Below, piece by piece: positions 16,295-25,630 of a stretch of 60,384 bases of DNA (positions within the stretch are counted from its first letter, which is position 1; each line of letters opens with the position of its first letter). The DNA lies in NCBI RefSeq assembly GCF_002295105.1, contig NZ_NSGH01000016.1:1-60384 (forward strand), written 5' to 3'. Under the pieces are notes generated by a model, which searched no databases, was not told where the DNA came from, and was given only the letters and a program-made list of their open reading frames with translations. The translations under genes and the position numbers were made by a program. The stretch is from Salimicrobium humidisoli (GTDB lineage: Bacteria > Bacillota > Bacilli > Bacillales > Halobacillaceae).

Positions 16295-17647
16295 ATGGCT
16301 ATAGCTAAGAGGAAATTCGACTGGGTACGGACACTTTCACCTTTTCAGGTGATCGCACTATTTTATTTATTTGCAGTTACGGTAGCTACTCTGCTTCTGT
16401 CATTACCTATCGCTTATGCGCCGGGAGTGGATATAGCATTCATTGATACGCTGTTCATCGCAGTGAGTGCCGTCAGCGTGACAGGTCTTGCGACTGTGTC
16501 GATACCGGAGACTTTCAGTACAGTAGGTTATTTCATGATCGCTTTGATGCTGCAGCTCGGCGGGATAGGTATAATGACTTTTGGTACAATCATCTGGATA
16601 CTGCTTCGTAAAAAAATCGGTCTGCGGGAGCGGAGACTCATAATGACGGACCAGAACCAGTCGGACTTCTCCGGCATCGTCCGTCTCGTTCTTCAGATCG
16701 TTTTCATCGTTCTTTTGATCGAGTTTATAGGTTTTCTGATTCTCGGTACATACTACCTCCAGTACTTTGAACCCGGAGAAGCGTATTTGCAGGGATTTTT
16801 TGGTGCAGTAAGTGCAATGACCAATGGCGGTTTTGATATAACAGGAGCCTCACTTATCCCTTTTCGGGACGATTATTTCGTTCAATTTATTAATATGATG
16901 CTGATTATTGCAGGGGCAATCGGTTTTCCGGTACTGATTGAACTGAAGCAGTATCTGTTCGAAACCGGGGAACGGACCAGGTTCTCCCTGTTCACGAAAC
17001 TGACGTCGATCACTTTTTTTGCTCTTATTTTACTGGGAGCCATAATGATTGTAGTACTTGAATTCAATCATTTCTTAAGCGGGCGGGCCTGGCACGAAAT
17101 TCTGTTTTATGCACTGTTCCAGTCGGTGACCAGCAGAAGTGGCGGACTCACCACGATGGATATAAGCCAGTTTACGGAACAGACGCATCTGTTCATGTCC
17201 TCCCTTATGTTCGTCGGAGCTTCTCCGAGCAGTTTCGGCGGCGGGATCCGGACGACCACCTTTGCACTTGTTGTCATTTATATTTTAACGTTCGCAAGAG
17301 GGAAACAGAGTATACGTATTTTCAGGAGAGAAGTGTATACGGAAGATTTGAACCGGGCTGTGGTCGTCACTATTATGGCCGTTCTTACCGTATTCATCTC
17401 GGTGCTCGTAACTTCCGTGGTGGAGCCATTCTCCCTCTCTGAGATACTGTTTGAAGTATGTTCTGCATTCGGGACAGTAGGGTTGTCGCTCGGAATTACT
17501 CCGGAATTGACTTCCTTTACGAAACTATTACTGATGGGATTAATGTTCATTGGAAGGATAGGGATACTGACATTCCTGTTTTCCTTTAATGAAAAAAGGA
17601 AGAAAGGGAATTATCATTATCCGAAAGAGAGAGTTATTATCGGATAA
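16295..17647 (+). CDS. Ktr/Trk-type potassium uptake channel subunit (KtrB/KtrD-like)
   Basis: A 450-residue membrane protein of the TrkH/KtrB superfamily, made of four membrane-pore-membrane repeats. The four selectivity-filter loops are visible as SVTGLAT, MTNGGFD, TSRSGGLTT and GTVGLSLG, each with the conserved filter glycine. It forms the ion-conducting dimer that is gated by a cytosolic RCK ring such as the KtrC-like protein at 40708-41376. K+ uptake by Ktr is a first response to osmotic upshift. The B-versus-D assignment is not safe from sequence alone. The terminator at 17695 follows. Confidence 0.9.
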   Translation: MAIAKRKFDWVRTLSPFQVIALFYLFAVTVATLLLSLPIAYAPGVDIAFIDTLFIAVSAVSVTGLATVSIPETFSTVGYFMIALMLQLGGIGIMTFGTIIWILLRKKIGLRERRLIMTDQNQSDFSGIVRLVLQIVFIVLLIEFIGFLILGTYYLQYFEPGEAYLQGFFGAVSAMTNGGFDITGASLIPFRDDYFVQFINMMLIIAGAIGFPVLIELKQYLFETGERTRFSLFTKLTSITFFALILLGAIMIVVLEFNHFLSGRAWHEILFYALFQSVTSRSGGLTTMDISQFTEQTHLFMSSLMFVGASPSSFGGGIRTTTFALVVIYILTFARGKQSIRIFRREVYTEDLNRAVVVTIMAVLTVFISVLVTSVVEPFSLSEILFEVCSAFGTVGLSLGITPELTSFTKLLLMGLMFIGRIGILTFLFSFNEKRKKGNYHYPKERVIIG

Positions 17648-17694
17648 GAGCTGTTACTGATTTTAAAACAGCCTGTATCAGCCCAGACAGAAAC

Positions 17695-17726
17695 AAAAAA
17701 GCGGGAGACCGGACGATCCGGTTCCC
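17695..17726. terminator. Terminator after the potassium channel gene
   Basis: An A-rich GCGGGAGACCGG arm pairs with CCGGTTCCCCGC, followed by seven T. A-tracts on the left make it potentially bidirectional. Confidence 0.8.
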
Positions 17727-17876
17727 CGCTTTTTTTGTGGGAAGGGACGAATGGAAGAAGATAATGCCTGCAATACGGGGGGTGTGTACGTGAAATGCAG
17801 AGCGGTCGAAAAATAAGACTAGATAGTTAATAAAACGGGTACTGTCCATAATATAAATAGAGAGAAGGTGACGGGC

Positions 17877-19346
17877 ATGAAGAAAGTATCAATCATTGGA
17901 GCCGGCCCTGGAGGTCTTGCATCTGCAATGATTCTGGCAGCCGAAGGAAATGATGTTCACATATACGAAAAGCACAAGAGGGTCGGTGGCAGGAACGGGT
18001 CATGGCAGCTGGACGGTTACACGTTCGATATAGGTCCGACGTTCCTCAGTATGCCTCATCTCGTGGAGGAATTATTTCGGAAATCGGGGCGGAATATGGA
18101 AGATTACATGGATATGAGACAGCTCACTCCCATGTATGAGCTGTTGTTCAACGGTACCCGGGTGCCGATGTATCATCAGCAGGATATGATGCTTCAGTCG
18201 ATCGCGGAGCATTTCCCGGGTAATGAAAGAGGATACTTAAGGTTTATGAGGGAAAATAAGAAAAAAATGGACAGGCTGACGCCGATTCTTCAGCATAAAC
18301 ACAATCGTATGCTTGATTATCTGTCGCCCCGCGTTCTGAAAGCATTGCCGGAGCTGACGTTAGGTAAATCCGTCTACGATGTGTTATCCCGCTATTTCGA
18401 TAATGAAAAACTGAAAGTGGCATTTTCGTTCCAGGCCAAGTATCTGGGAATGTCTCCGTGGGAGTGCCCTGGTGCTTTCTCCATTTTATCGTATATGGAG
18501 CATGAATACGGAGTGTTCCACCCGATTGGAGGAGTGAATCGTCTCTCCAAAGCTATGGCTGAGGTTTTTGAAGAATTGGGGGGCCGTATTCATTTCGGGG
18601 AAAAAGTTACCCGAATTGAAACGGAGAACAACAGAGCCACAGCGCTGGAACTCGAATCCGGAGAACGCGTGGAATCCGATGAAATCGTAATCAATGCCGA
18701 TTTCGCCCAGGCGATGACGAAACTGGTTGATCAGGATTCTTTGAAAAAATACAAAGAAGAAAAGATCAAAAAGAAAAAACTCAGCTGTTCCACGTTTATG
18801 ATTTATGCAGGTGTGGATAAAGTTTACGATATGCCTCATCATTCCATTCTTTTCTCTTCGGATTACAAAAAGAATGTGGAGGAATTGACGAGTACGCTGG
18901 AAATTTCCGATGAGCCCTCCATCTATATACAGAACCCGAGTGTGACTGACAGCACTCTGGCTCCGGAAGGGCATTCCGCCCTGTACATTCTTGCCCCGGT
19001 ACCGAATAACCTCTCCGGCATCGACTGGGACAGGAAAAAGGAAGAAGTGGAACAGGTGGTGCTGGATCGTATTGAGAAAGAGACAGGGTACGAAAACTTG
19101 AGAAATCACATTACTGTTAAGAAAATCATTACTCCAAAAGACTGGGAAAGGACCTTTGAAGTCTATGAAGGGGCTACATTCAGTCTTGGACACCAGCTCT
19201 CACAAATGATGTATTTCAGACCTCATAACCGCTTCGAGGAACTTGATAATACCTGGCTCGTAGGGGGAGGGACCCATCCCGGAAGCGGTCTGCCGACTAT
19301 TTTGGAATCCGCAAAAATAACGAGCGATTGGATTGGTAAATCATGA
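17877..19346 (+). CDS. CrtN-family FAD-dependent carotenoid desaturase/oxidase (CrtNc-like)
   Basis: A 489-residue phytoene-desaturase-superfamily flavoenzyme. It has the N-terminal FAD motif GAGPGGLASAM, VGGRNG, FDIGPTFLSMP, and the C-terminal GGGTHPGSGLPTILESAKI. Halophilic Bacillales with C30 carotenoids encode three CrtN paralogues. This one is the least similar, by eye, to Staphylococcus CrtN or CrtP, so I propose the third (CrtNc) role, with low certainty. ATG 17877 lies 6 bases after AAGGTG. A GTG 3 codons earlier overlaps that site. It overlaps the next gene by 4 bases (ATGA), showing translational coupling. Confidence 0.8.
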   Translation: MKKVSIIGAGPGGLASAMILAAEGNDVHIYEKHKRVGGRNGSWQLDGYTFDIGPTFLSMPHLVEELFRKSGRNMEDYMDMRQLTPMYELLFNGTRVPMYHQQDMMLQSIAEHFPGNERGYLRFMRENKKKMDRLTPILQHKHNRMLDYLSPRVLKALPELTLGKSVYDVLSRYFDNEKLKVAFSFQAKYLGMSPWECPGAFSILSYMEHEYGVFHPIGGVNRLSKAMAEVFEELGGRIHFGEKVTRIETENNRATALELESGERVESDEIVINADFAQAMTKLVDQDSLKKYKEEKIKKKKLSCSTFMIYAGVDKVYDMPHHSILFSSDYKKNVEELTSTLEISDEPSIYIQNPSVTDSTLAPEGHSALYILAPVPNNLSGIDWDRKKEEVEQVVLDRIEKETGYENLRNHITVKKIITPKDWERTFEVYEGATFSLGHQLSQMMYFRPHNRFEELDNTWLVGGGTHPGSGLPTILESAKITSDWIGKS

Positions 19347-20800
19347 AAAAAACGACAATAATCGGTTCGGGCATCGGAGGACTGATGACCGCTCTGTATT
19401 TATCGCGGGATAAGCAGAGGAAAGTGACAGTTTTAGAGAAAGCAGGGAAGCCGGGAGGCAGGATGGTCTTTGAAAAGCACGGAGAAAGCCGGATTGATCA
19501 GGGACCGACGATTGTACTTCTTCCTGAAATGCTGCTCGACCTGATGAAGGAAGGCGGCATCGAGAAAGAACGGATACCTCTTATGCCTATGGAGCCGATG
19601 TATCAGGTGACTTTTCCGGATGGAACTAAATTCCGTAAATTTCAGAATAAAGAGAAGCAGCTGAGAGAGTTTTCCGAAGTTTTCCCGGAGGAGAAGGAAG
19701 GTTACCTGAAGTTCCTGAAAGAGATGGAACCCTGGTTTGAAAAAGGAAAGGCGCAAATACTCGGACAGACGTTTCAGAACAGAAAAAAATTTCTTCATCC
19801 CGATATTTTGAAATTATTGTGGGGAATGAAAGCACATAAATCGATCCGGTCTTTTATGAGCAGATATTTTGTTTCGGAACGTCTTCTCGATATTTACAGT
19901 CTCCAGTCTCTCTATATAGGCGGTAATCCTTCCAGGTCCCCTTCTATTTACTCGTTCATTTCTCTCAGTGAACACGTGGAAGGGATATGGTACGTAAAAG
20001 GTGGATACGCTACTGTAGTAGATATCCTCACCGAAGAGCTCAAGGCCCGGGGCGTGGATATTGTCACAAACAGTGAGGTGCAGACTGTTCTTCTCAACGG
20101 GCGGAAGGCGACCGGAGTCCGATGCGCGGATGGCCGGGAAGAGGCTGCGGACGAAGTCATCTACAATGGAGATTTTCCATCGATGGACGCCCTTATGCCA
20201 AAAAGTTACCAGCTGAACAAGTCTTACACTCCTTCCTCAGGGTGTGTGCTGCTTTATATTGGTACAGATAAAATATATGAAGAGCAGCCGGTCCACCAAT
20301 TCTTTATGACGAATAATTTCAGTGCGCACATGAAAGAAGTATTTGAAGAGAAAAAAGTTCCTGCCAACCCGTCTATATATGCGTTTCATCCATCCGTTGT
20401 CGACGACACCCTCGCTCCTCCGGGTAAAGGGGTGCTGTACGTTCTCATCCCGGTCCCGGCCGATGCATCCATTGATTACGTGAAAGAGGAAAGTCTGGTA
20501 GAATACGCTATAGATACTCTCGAAGAAGAAGCCTTCCCCGGACTTCGTGATCATATGGAATGGTTCCGGATGAGAACCCCTAAAGAAGCGGAATTTTCCG
20601 GTCTCTATAAAGGCGGTAGTTTTGGTATCGGACCTACTCTCGGGCAGTCCGGCGTATTTCGACCACAGTTCCGTCCTTACCCGGTCGATGGATTATACGC
20701 GGTAGGAGCTTCCATTCATCCCGGAGGAGGTGTGCCGATAGTTATGCAGGGAGCGAAGCTGCTTGCGGGAGAATTAATGGGAGAGGTTATTTATAATTGA
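19343..20800 (+). CDS. crtN: Diapophytoene desaturase (CrtN-like)
   Basis: A 485-residue flavoenzyme that probably desaturates C30 diapophytoene to diaponeurosporene or diapolycopene. FAD elements are GSGIGGLMTAL and PGGRM at the N terminus, with VGASIHPGGGVPIVMQGAKL at the C terminus. Segments DQGPTIVLLP, LQSLYIGGNPSRSPSIYS, NGDFPSMDALMP and SIYAFHPSVVDDTLAPPGKG resemble Staphylococcus CrtN more than CrtP. The start overlaps the upstream stop by 4 bases, and crtM follows after about 10 bases. All three form one plus-strand operon. Confidence 0.82.
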   Translation: MKKTTIIGSGIGGLMTALYLSRDKQRKVTVLEKAGKPGGRMVFEKHGESRIDQGPTIVLLPEMLLDLMKEGGIEKERIPLMPMEPMYQVTFPDGTKFRKFQNKEKQLREFSEVFPEEKEGYLKFLKEMEPWFEKGKAQILGQTFQNRKKFLHPDILKLLWGMKAHKSIRSFMSRYFVSERLLDIYSLQSLYIGGNPSRSPSIYSFISLSEHVEGIWYVKGGYATVVDILTEELKARGVDIVTNSEVQTVLLNGRKATGVRCADGREEAADEVIYNGDFPSMDALMPKSYQLNKSYTPSSGCVLLYIGTDKIYEEQPVHQFFMTNNFSAHMKEVFEEKKVPANPSIYAFHPSVVDDTLAPPGKGVLYVLIPVPADASIDYVKEESLVEYAIDTLEEEAFPGLRDHMEWFRMRTPKEAEFSGLYKGGSFGIGPTLGQSGVFRPQFRPYPVDGLYAVGASIHPGGGVPIVMQGAKLLAGELMGEVIYN

Positions 20801-20810
20801 GGTGAATGTC

Positions 20811-21644
20811 GTGGAAATTGAACAGGCATATGCGAAGTGTCATACTGTCATTAAAAATCATTCAAAAACTTTCGCTAAAGCTTTCTCCTACTTGCCGCGG
20901 GATCGTAAACGCGCGGTTTGGGCCGTTTACGGTTTCTGCCGTCACGTGGATGATGTCGTGGATGAAGGGGAAAACCCGGTACGGGAGCTGGCTGAAGTAA
21001 AGGAGGAGTTGATAAGATTCGAGAGACGGGAAGAGGTGCCGCAACGTCATTTCTGGATAGCCCTCGATGATGTCAGAAGAAAATTCGATCTGGACCTGGC
21101 CCCTTTTCATGATATGATCAGGGGGCAGGAAACGGATCTTGAGGATGTTGAAATGATTACGATGGATGAACTGCTGACATACAGCTATAATGTGGCGAGC
21201 ACCGTAGGACTGATGCTTCTTCCTATCCTGGCACCCGGAAAGTATAAAGTATTGAAACAGGATGCCATCTATTTAGGATACGCTATGCAGCTGACGAACA
21301 TACTGCGTGACGTAGGAGAGGACCTGGAACGGGGAAGAATTTATATACCGAGAGAGCACTATGAGGCTTTCGGCTATACGAAGGAAGAATTGATCAGTAA
21401 GACTAAGTCTGCGGAATTCATTATGGTATGGGAATCACTCGCCAAAAAAGCAGAGAGCTACTATGAAAAGGCTATGACTTCTCTTAACGAATATCCTGTA
21501 ACTTCGAGGCTTCCGGTGAAAGGGGCCGCGCTATTATATATGAATATTCTTGAAGCTGTAAGACAGGAGAATTATAACGTATTCAATAAGAGAATATATA
21601 TAAGTGACGAGCAGAAGAAAAAGATCATTGCCAGGCTGCAATGA
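20811..21644 (+). CDS. crtM: Diapophytoene synthase (squalene/phytoene synthase family)
   Basis: A 277-residue head-to-head prenyl synthase that condenses two farnesyl diphosphates to C30 diapophytoene. The first aspartate-rich motif is in CRHVDDVVDEG and the second is in NILRDVGEDLERGRIYIP. MIRGQETDL and GYAMQLTNILRD are family signatures. GTG 20811 is preferred because GAGGTG lies 6 bases upstream. GTG 20802 would overlap the site. It is the last gene of the plus-strand carotenoid operon, and its stop codon lies inside a terminator hairpin shared with the convergent operon. Confidence 0.9.
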   Translation: MEIEQAYAKCHTVIKNHSKTFAKAFSYLPRDRKRAVWAVYGFCRHVDDVVDEGENPVRELAEVKEELIRFERREEVPQRHFWIALDDVRRKFDLDLAPFHDMIRGQETDLEDVEMITMDELLTYSYNVASTVGLMLLPILAPGKYKVLKQDAIYLGYAMQLTNILRDVGEDLERGRIYIPREHYEAFGYTKEELISKTKSAEFIMVWESLAKKAESYYEKAMTSLNEYPVTSRLPVKGAALLYMNILEAVRQENYNVFNKRIYISDEQKKKIIARLQ

Positions 21645-21653
21645 TCTTTTTTT
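21618..21653. terminator. Bidirectional terminator between the convergent carotenoid operons
   Basis: Perfect 14-bp arms at 21618-21631 and 21638-21651, with A and T runs at either end. The crtM stop codon (21642-21644) lies inside the right arm. Confidence 0.85.
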
Positions 21654-21663
21654 AAATGGCTAC

Positions 21664-23085
21664 TCAGTTCACTATTTTATTTAAAAGATAGTTCGCTACA
21701 TTTTGTCCGCTGAGAGTTACGATCGGTGAACCTCCTCCCGGATGTGTGCTGCCACCGGCAAAATACAGATTATCAAATCGGTCGGATTTGTTCCGCGGCC
21801 GGAGGAAAGCCTGTTTCCGGTTGTTGACGCTCGGACCGTAAAGAGCACCCTGAAAACTGGAAAATTCTTTTTCAATATCGAAGGGCGTCCAGATCTGTTC
21901 GAATAGAATCCTCTCAGATAGATGAATTCCGCTATTTTCCAGTTTATTATATATCACCCGTTTATATTCCTCTTTGTCTACAGATCTGCCTGGAGGGGCA
22001 TTTACCATAATAAAGCAATTGTCCCCGTCCGGTGATATCGAAGGATCGGATTTGCGGGATGTAGCTATATAGATCGTCGGATCTTCGGGATATTCACCGG
22101 AGCGGAGTTCACTGAATTCCTTCTTATAATCTGCCGAGAAAAATAAGTGATGGTGGTGCAGCGGAAGTGTACCGTCGATTCCGGCAAGAATGACGAAGGC
22201 AGATATCGAAGGGTCGTATTCAGGCTTCTCTTCTTCAAGAAGAGAAGGAAGTGTATGCGCAAGATCTCCGTTGATTATAACGTTGTCAGCTTTTACCTTT
22301 TCTCCGTCCTCAAGCACTACGCCTTCAATTCTTTTCCCTTTTTTCAGCAAAGAAATGACTTCACGGTTTTTGTGAAGCGAGGCACCACAATTCTCGGCTG
22401 CCTGGACCATAGTTTCGGCAATTTTGGTATTGCCTCCCCGAACATAATACACTCCCTCCATAAGTTCCAGATAAGCGATCATCGCAAACGTTGCAGGAGC
22501 GCGATAAGGATCCGACCCGACGTAAGTGGCGTACCTGTTCAGAGCGTCAATAACATGAGGGGAGGAGAAATACCGGCGATAAAAGCTGTTCATGCTCTGC
22601 ATCGGCCGTACCTGCATCGTACTTGTAAGAAGCGACGCGGAGACATAATCTTTTTTGCCGGTGAAGACGCGTGTAAGAAAAGAGGAATAAGAGGTGTCGA
22701 AAAGTTTCGAAATAGCCTCGGAGAACCGGTCGTAACGTCCGGATCCTTTCTCATCCATCCTGTTGAGCTGTCTGATCATTACGTCACGGTCGGAAGAAAG
22801 GTCAAAAACGGTACCGTCCGGGAACTGGTTCCGCGTATGAGTGGAAAGTTTCTCATAGCTTAATGTTCCCCCCATCCCTCCTTTTCTTAACACATTTTCG
22901 AACACGTAGGGCATGGTGATAGTGTTTGGTCCGAAGTCGAAATGGAACCCATCCATATCGACACTTTTCATTTTTCCTCCGAAATGGGAACTTTTTTCAT
23001 AAAGAACAGTTTCCACTCCTTCGGAGGCGAGGGTTACAGCTGCGGATAATCCTGCAAGGCCTCCGCCCACAATAATCGTTTTCAT
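21664..23085 (-). CDS. Diaponeurosporene oxidase-like flavoenzyme (CrtP/CrtNb-like)
   Basis: A 473-residue CrtN-superfamily enzyme. FAD motifs are GGGLAGLSAAV and FGGKM at the N terminus, with AGGSTHPGGGSPIVTLSGQNVA at the C terminus. Segments DFGPNTITMPYVFE, FPDGTVFDL, YVGSDPYRAPA, HHHHLFFSADYKKEF and WTPFDIEKEF match the pattern of Staphylococcus CrtP, which oxidises the terminal methyl of diaponeurosporene. Hence an oxidase role toward an aldehyde or acid is likely. ATG 23085 overlaps the stop of the glycosyltransferase gene (ATGA). An upstream in-frame start at 23106 would lie inside that gene. Last gene of the minus-strand carotenoid operon. Confidence 0.82.
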   Translation of the reverse strand: MKTIIVGGGLAGLSAAVTLASEGVETVLYEKSSHFGGKMKSVDMDGFHFDFGPNTITMPYVFENVLRKGGMGGTLSYEKLSTHTRNQFPDGTVFDLSSDRDVMIRQLNRMDEKGSGRYDRFSEAISKLFDTSYSSFLTRVFTGKKDYVSASLLTSTMQVRPMQSMNSFYRRYFSSPHVIDALNRYATYVGSDPYRAPATFAMIAYLELMEGVYYVRGGNTKIAETMVQAAENCGASLHKNREVISLLKKGKRIEGVVLEDGEKVKADNVIINGDLAHTLPSLLEEEKPEYDPSISAFVILAGIDGTLPLHHHHLFFSADYKKEFSELRSGEYPEDPTIYIATSRKSDPSISPDGDNCFIMVNAPPGRSVDKEEYKRVIYNKLENSGIHLSERILFEQIWTPFDIEKEFSSFQGALYGPSVNNRKQAFLRPRNKSDRFDNLYFAGGSTHPGGGSPIVTLSGQNVANYLLNKIVN

Positions 23086-24170
23086 GAATACGTACGCCCC
23101 TTCCATTCATATTGTTTCTTCTGACGATCCACTTTAATGGAGGAAAAGAGAACAAGAATTACCGAAATAGCGGACACAGGGAGGAGTAAAGAGATCCACC
23201 ACGGATGACCTGTACGGACATCAACGAACATTTTAACAGCAACAAGCAGAAGACAGACTCCCCACCAGCCCCCTCCTGTAATTAAAGCCGCTGCAAAAGG
23301 GAAAAGGAAGAGCCCTGTATAAAGCAGTACAAGTAGAAGAGCCAGAAGTAAAGAGCGGCCGAGACCGGGGAAAATGTTCTTCTGGAACCCTTTCCAGACA
23401 TCCGCGTTTCTTTCATACATCCGGCAGGATACATCTGACGTTACGTTGGCGAGTATGGTACGTTTCTTGTTTTCTTTCATCTTTTTCGCAAGATGGACGT
23501 CTTCCACCAGGGAATCGAATACTTCCGTGTGACCTCCAATCTCTTCATAAGCTTCTCTTTCGATAAACAGACATCCTCCGAAAGCTGCAGTGAACATAGG
23601 AATTTCTGTCTTGTTAGCCATGAAGAGAGGAAGATGCATATGAATGACGAAGTGCTGCATCGGTACAAGGAGCCGTCCGAGCATACTACGGTCTGTAAAG
23701 GAAGGGAAGCCTGAAACAAAAGAGGCCTGTTTCTGTCCGGCAAGAGCGAGCAGTTTCGTGACGATATCGGGCGAGACCCGGACATCGGCGTCGAGAAAAA
23801 ACATATACTCTCCCCGGGCGAGACGGGAAAGCTGGTGACAGGCAAATACTTTACCGGTCCATCCTTTTTTGAGAGGTTCCCCTTTGAAAAGCCGGAACCG
23901 CGGGTCATCAGCGGTTGCTTCCGAGAGGAGGGTGAAAGTCCGGTCCTCCGAATGATCGTCCAGCAGAAGAATTTCCAGATCGGGATAGTTGATCTTTTTC
24001 AATGATTCTATGAGTGGACCTGCGTTAAACTCTTCATTTCTAAGAGGGATGAGGATTGAAACCGGAGTGGTCCGGCGCAGAGTATTCGATTTTAAACCCG
24101 GCATGAACATAGAATTGAATATAGTCCAAAGAAAAAGCACCCCTGCTAATATCAAAAAAATAGTAACCAC
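23082..24170 (-). CDS. Family 2 glycosyltransferase, CrtQ-like carotenoid glucosyltransferase
   Basis: A 362-residue membrane-associated GT2 enzyme. An N-terminal membrane helix is followed by the GT-A domain: PVSILIPLRNEE, LLLDDHSEDRT, the DxD-type motif FLDADVRVS, and GWTGKVFACHQL. Two or more C-terminal helices follow. The C-terminal end YEWKGRTYS resembles the VEWKGRQYS tail of Staphylococcus CrtQ, supporting glucosylation of a carotenoid acid or hydroxyl. I chose the GTG at 24170, since AAGGAGGGA lies about 6 bases upstream. A more distant ATG at 24230 has no proper site. It sits 91 bases after the acyltransferase stop. Confidence 0.8.
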   Translation of the reverse strand: MVTIFLILAGVLFLWTIFNSMFMPGLKSNTLRRTTPVSILIPLRNEEFNAGPLIESLKKINYPDLEILLLDDHSEDRTFTLLSEATADDPRFRLFKGEPLKKGWTGKVFACHQLSRLARGEYMFFLDADVRVSPDIVTKLLALAGQKQASFVSGFPSFTDRSMLGRLLVPMQHFVIHMHLPLFMANKTEIPMFTAAFGGCLFIEREAYEEIGGHTEVFDSLVEDVHLAKKMKENKKRTILANVTSDVSCRMYERNADVWKGFQKNIFPGLGRSLLLALLLVLLYTGLFLFPFAAALITGGGWWGVCLLLVAVKMFVDVRTGHPWWISLLLPVSAISVILVLFSSIKVDRQKKQYEWKGRTYS

Positions 24171-24261
24171 TACTCTCCCTCCTTCAGGTACCTGTACATA
24201 TTCACGGTTCGCTTCCCGTGTCGCGCCCATCTCCGGATGAACTCATAAAGGAGAATGGAGG

Positions 24262-24900
24262 TCAAAGAAGTGCCTTGAACGAATCAAACTCTTCCTGCAT
24301 CACCTTTTGTTTCAGTGAATCGAGCTGTTGCTCCATAGTTTTTTCCCAGTCAATGACAGAAACGTTCCCTTTTTGCGCGGGACCGATTTGAATGTAAGCT
24401 TCCGGTTTCCTGTTGTGACCGAATGAATAGTAAATGACGACCGGGGTCACCGGTTCCGTAGGACATCTCCTAATAATGAAACCTGCCCCTTTTTGAAAAC
24501 GGAGAGGACGGGCCTCCTGATGTTTTTCACCGCCCTGTGGGAACAGAAAGACTCCTTTTTTCTCTTTTAACAGCTTTTCGGTGTAAAGAAGTGCCTGTCT
24601 GGTATGAGAGAGAGAGTTATGATCTACTGAGAAACCACCGACCCGGGAAAATACCGGAAACCGCTCCATTCCCTCCTCATCAATCATAATATGACTGTCT
24701 GTCTGCAACACTTTATCATTGAGTAAATGGAGAAGCAGCCCATCCCACCAGCTGGAGTGGTTGATCAGAAACAACCCGTAGGAAGGAGAAGTCCCGGAGT
24801 CTTTGGCAATATAGACATTATGGAATTGACGACGAATGAGTGTGCGGCTCACTCTTCGGAAGCCGCTTTCAATCCATCTGTTTTTATTCGGATATTTCAT
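24262..24900 (-). CDS. PlsC-like acyltransferase of the carotenoid cluster
   Basis: A 212-residue acyltransferase of the glycerolipid (PlsC) superfamily. The catalytic H-x4-D motif is NHSSWWD, and the FP-x-G block is FLFPQGG. The family normally acylates lysophosphatidate. In carotenoid clusters a relative (or CrtO) esterifies the sugar of glucosyl-diapocarotenoates, which fits its place here. It overlaps the preceding CruF-like gene by 17 bases, so the two are translationally linked. No membrane helix is obvious, and it is probably peripheral on the membrane. Confidence 0.8.
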   Translation of the reverse strand: MKYPNKNRWIESGFRRVSRTLIRRQFHNVYIAKDSGTSPSYGLFLINHSSWWDGLLLHLLNDKVLQTDSHIMIDEEGMERFPVFSRVGGFSVDHNSLSHTRQALLYTEKLLKEKKGVFLFPQGGEKHQEARPLRFQKGAGFIIRRCPTEPVTPVVIYYSFGHNRKPEAYIQIGPAQKGNVSVIDWEKTMEQQLDSLKQKVMQEEFDSFKALL

Positions 24901-25630
24901 GACGAGCCTTCTTTCTTTTGAACAAAGTATACCAGAAAGCCCCCAGAATAAGAACGAGTATCGGAGCTAACAAAAGACCTCCCGCGAAGGCAGTCACGCT
25001 GAACATGGCGATCATGCCGAGGAAAACCAGGCTCATACGCATCTGCCAGACAGAAACAGGATGATGGGTAAAGAAACCGAGGACCGACTGGAAAAGAAAA
25101 GCGAGTATAAACCAGCCTAAAAAGTTCTGAGAAGGTATATCGTAATACAAACCGCCTTCTCCCCAGATCCAGTATTCTTTTACCTGAAAAGCAACAGGAT
25201 CAAGAATAAGGTCCATTGTCACCGCAACAAGCGCTCCGACTATCGCAAGAAGGAAACGGGAATGGCGGACTATCCCCCGGGCGATAACATCGGCGCACCC
25301 CATCACAAGTAACCACGCAAAACCTATAGTTATGGGGGTATCGAGGATTTTGATACCGAAACGTGCCGTATATTCATAACTGCCGAACAGAAAGCCGCTC
25401 TGTACACCGAATTGCTCTACAGCAATACTCACTGTGAAAACCAGTGTACTGTAAAACAGACCTGCTTTTTTCTTATAAGTATGTATAAAATAGGTTACGG
25501 CGACTATACCGGCAGCGATCAGAAATACGCTGTTTGCCCACTCCAGCCAGGGAGGGACAAGATCTAGCGGCACCAGAATAAAACCTACTATAAACCAGCC
25601 GGTGAAAAAATAAAATATCCTGTCTCCCAT
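24884..25630 (-). CDS. CruF-like carotenoid biosynthesis membrane protein (DUF422)
   Basis: A 248-residue polytopic protein with about seven helices. Diagnostic stretches are FGVQSGFLFGSYEYTARFG, DTPITIGFAWLLV, AVTMDLILDPVA, and EYWIWGEGGLYYDIPSQNFLGW, as in the CruF carotenoid 1',2'-hydratase family. The conserved Asp residues in MDLILDP are probable catalytic residues. In a C30 pathway it could hydrate a psi end group, giving the hydroxyl that is then glucosylated. That role is inferred from the family and the neighbouring glycosyltransferase. First gene of the minus-strand operon. Confidence 0.82.
   Translation of the reverse strand: MGDRIFYFFTGWFIVGFILVPLDLVPPWLEWANSVFLIAAGIVAVTYFIHTYKKKAGLFYSTLVFTVSIAVEQFGVQSGFLFGSYEYTARFGIKILDTPITIGFAWLLVMGCADVIARGIVRHSRFLLAIVGALVAVTMDLILDPVAFQVKEYWIWGEGGLYYDIPSQNFLGWFILAFLFQSVLGFFTHHPVSVWQMRMSLVFLGMIAMFSVTAFAGGLLLAPILVLILGAFWYTLFKRKKARHEISE

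Noticed and set aside
18486-19193. 235-codon minus-strand ORF inside the first crtN-type gene
   Set aside because: Antisense shadow of a well-conserved flavoenzyme without a start signal.
22147-22863. 238-codon plus-strand ORF opposite the CrtP-like gene
   Set aside because: The minus strand encodes a complete FAD enzyme. The antisense frame is low in complexity and has no motif.
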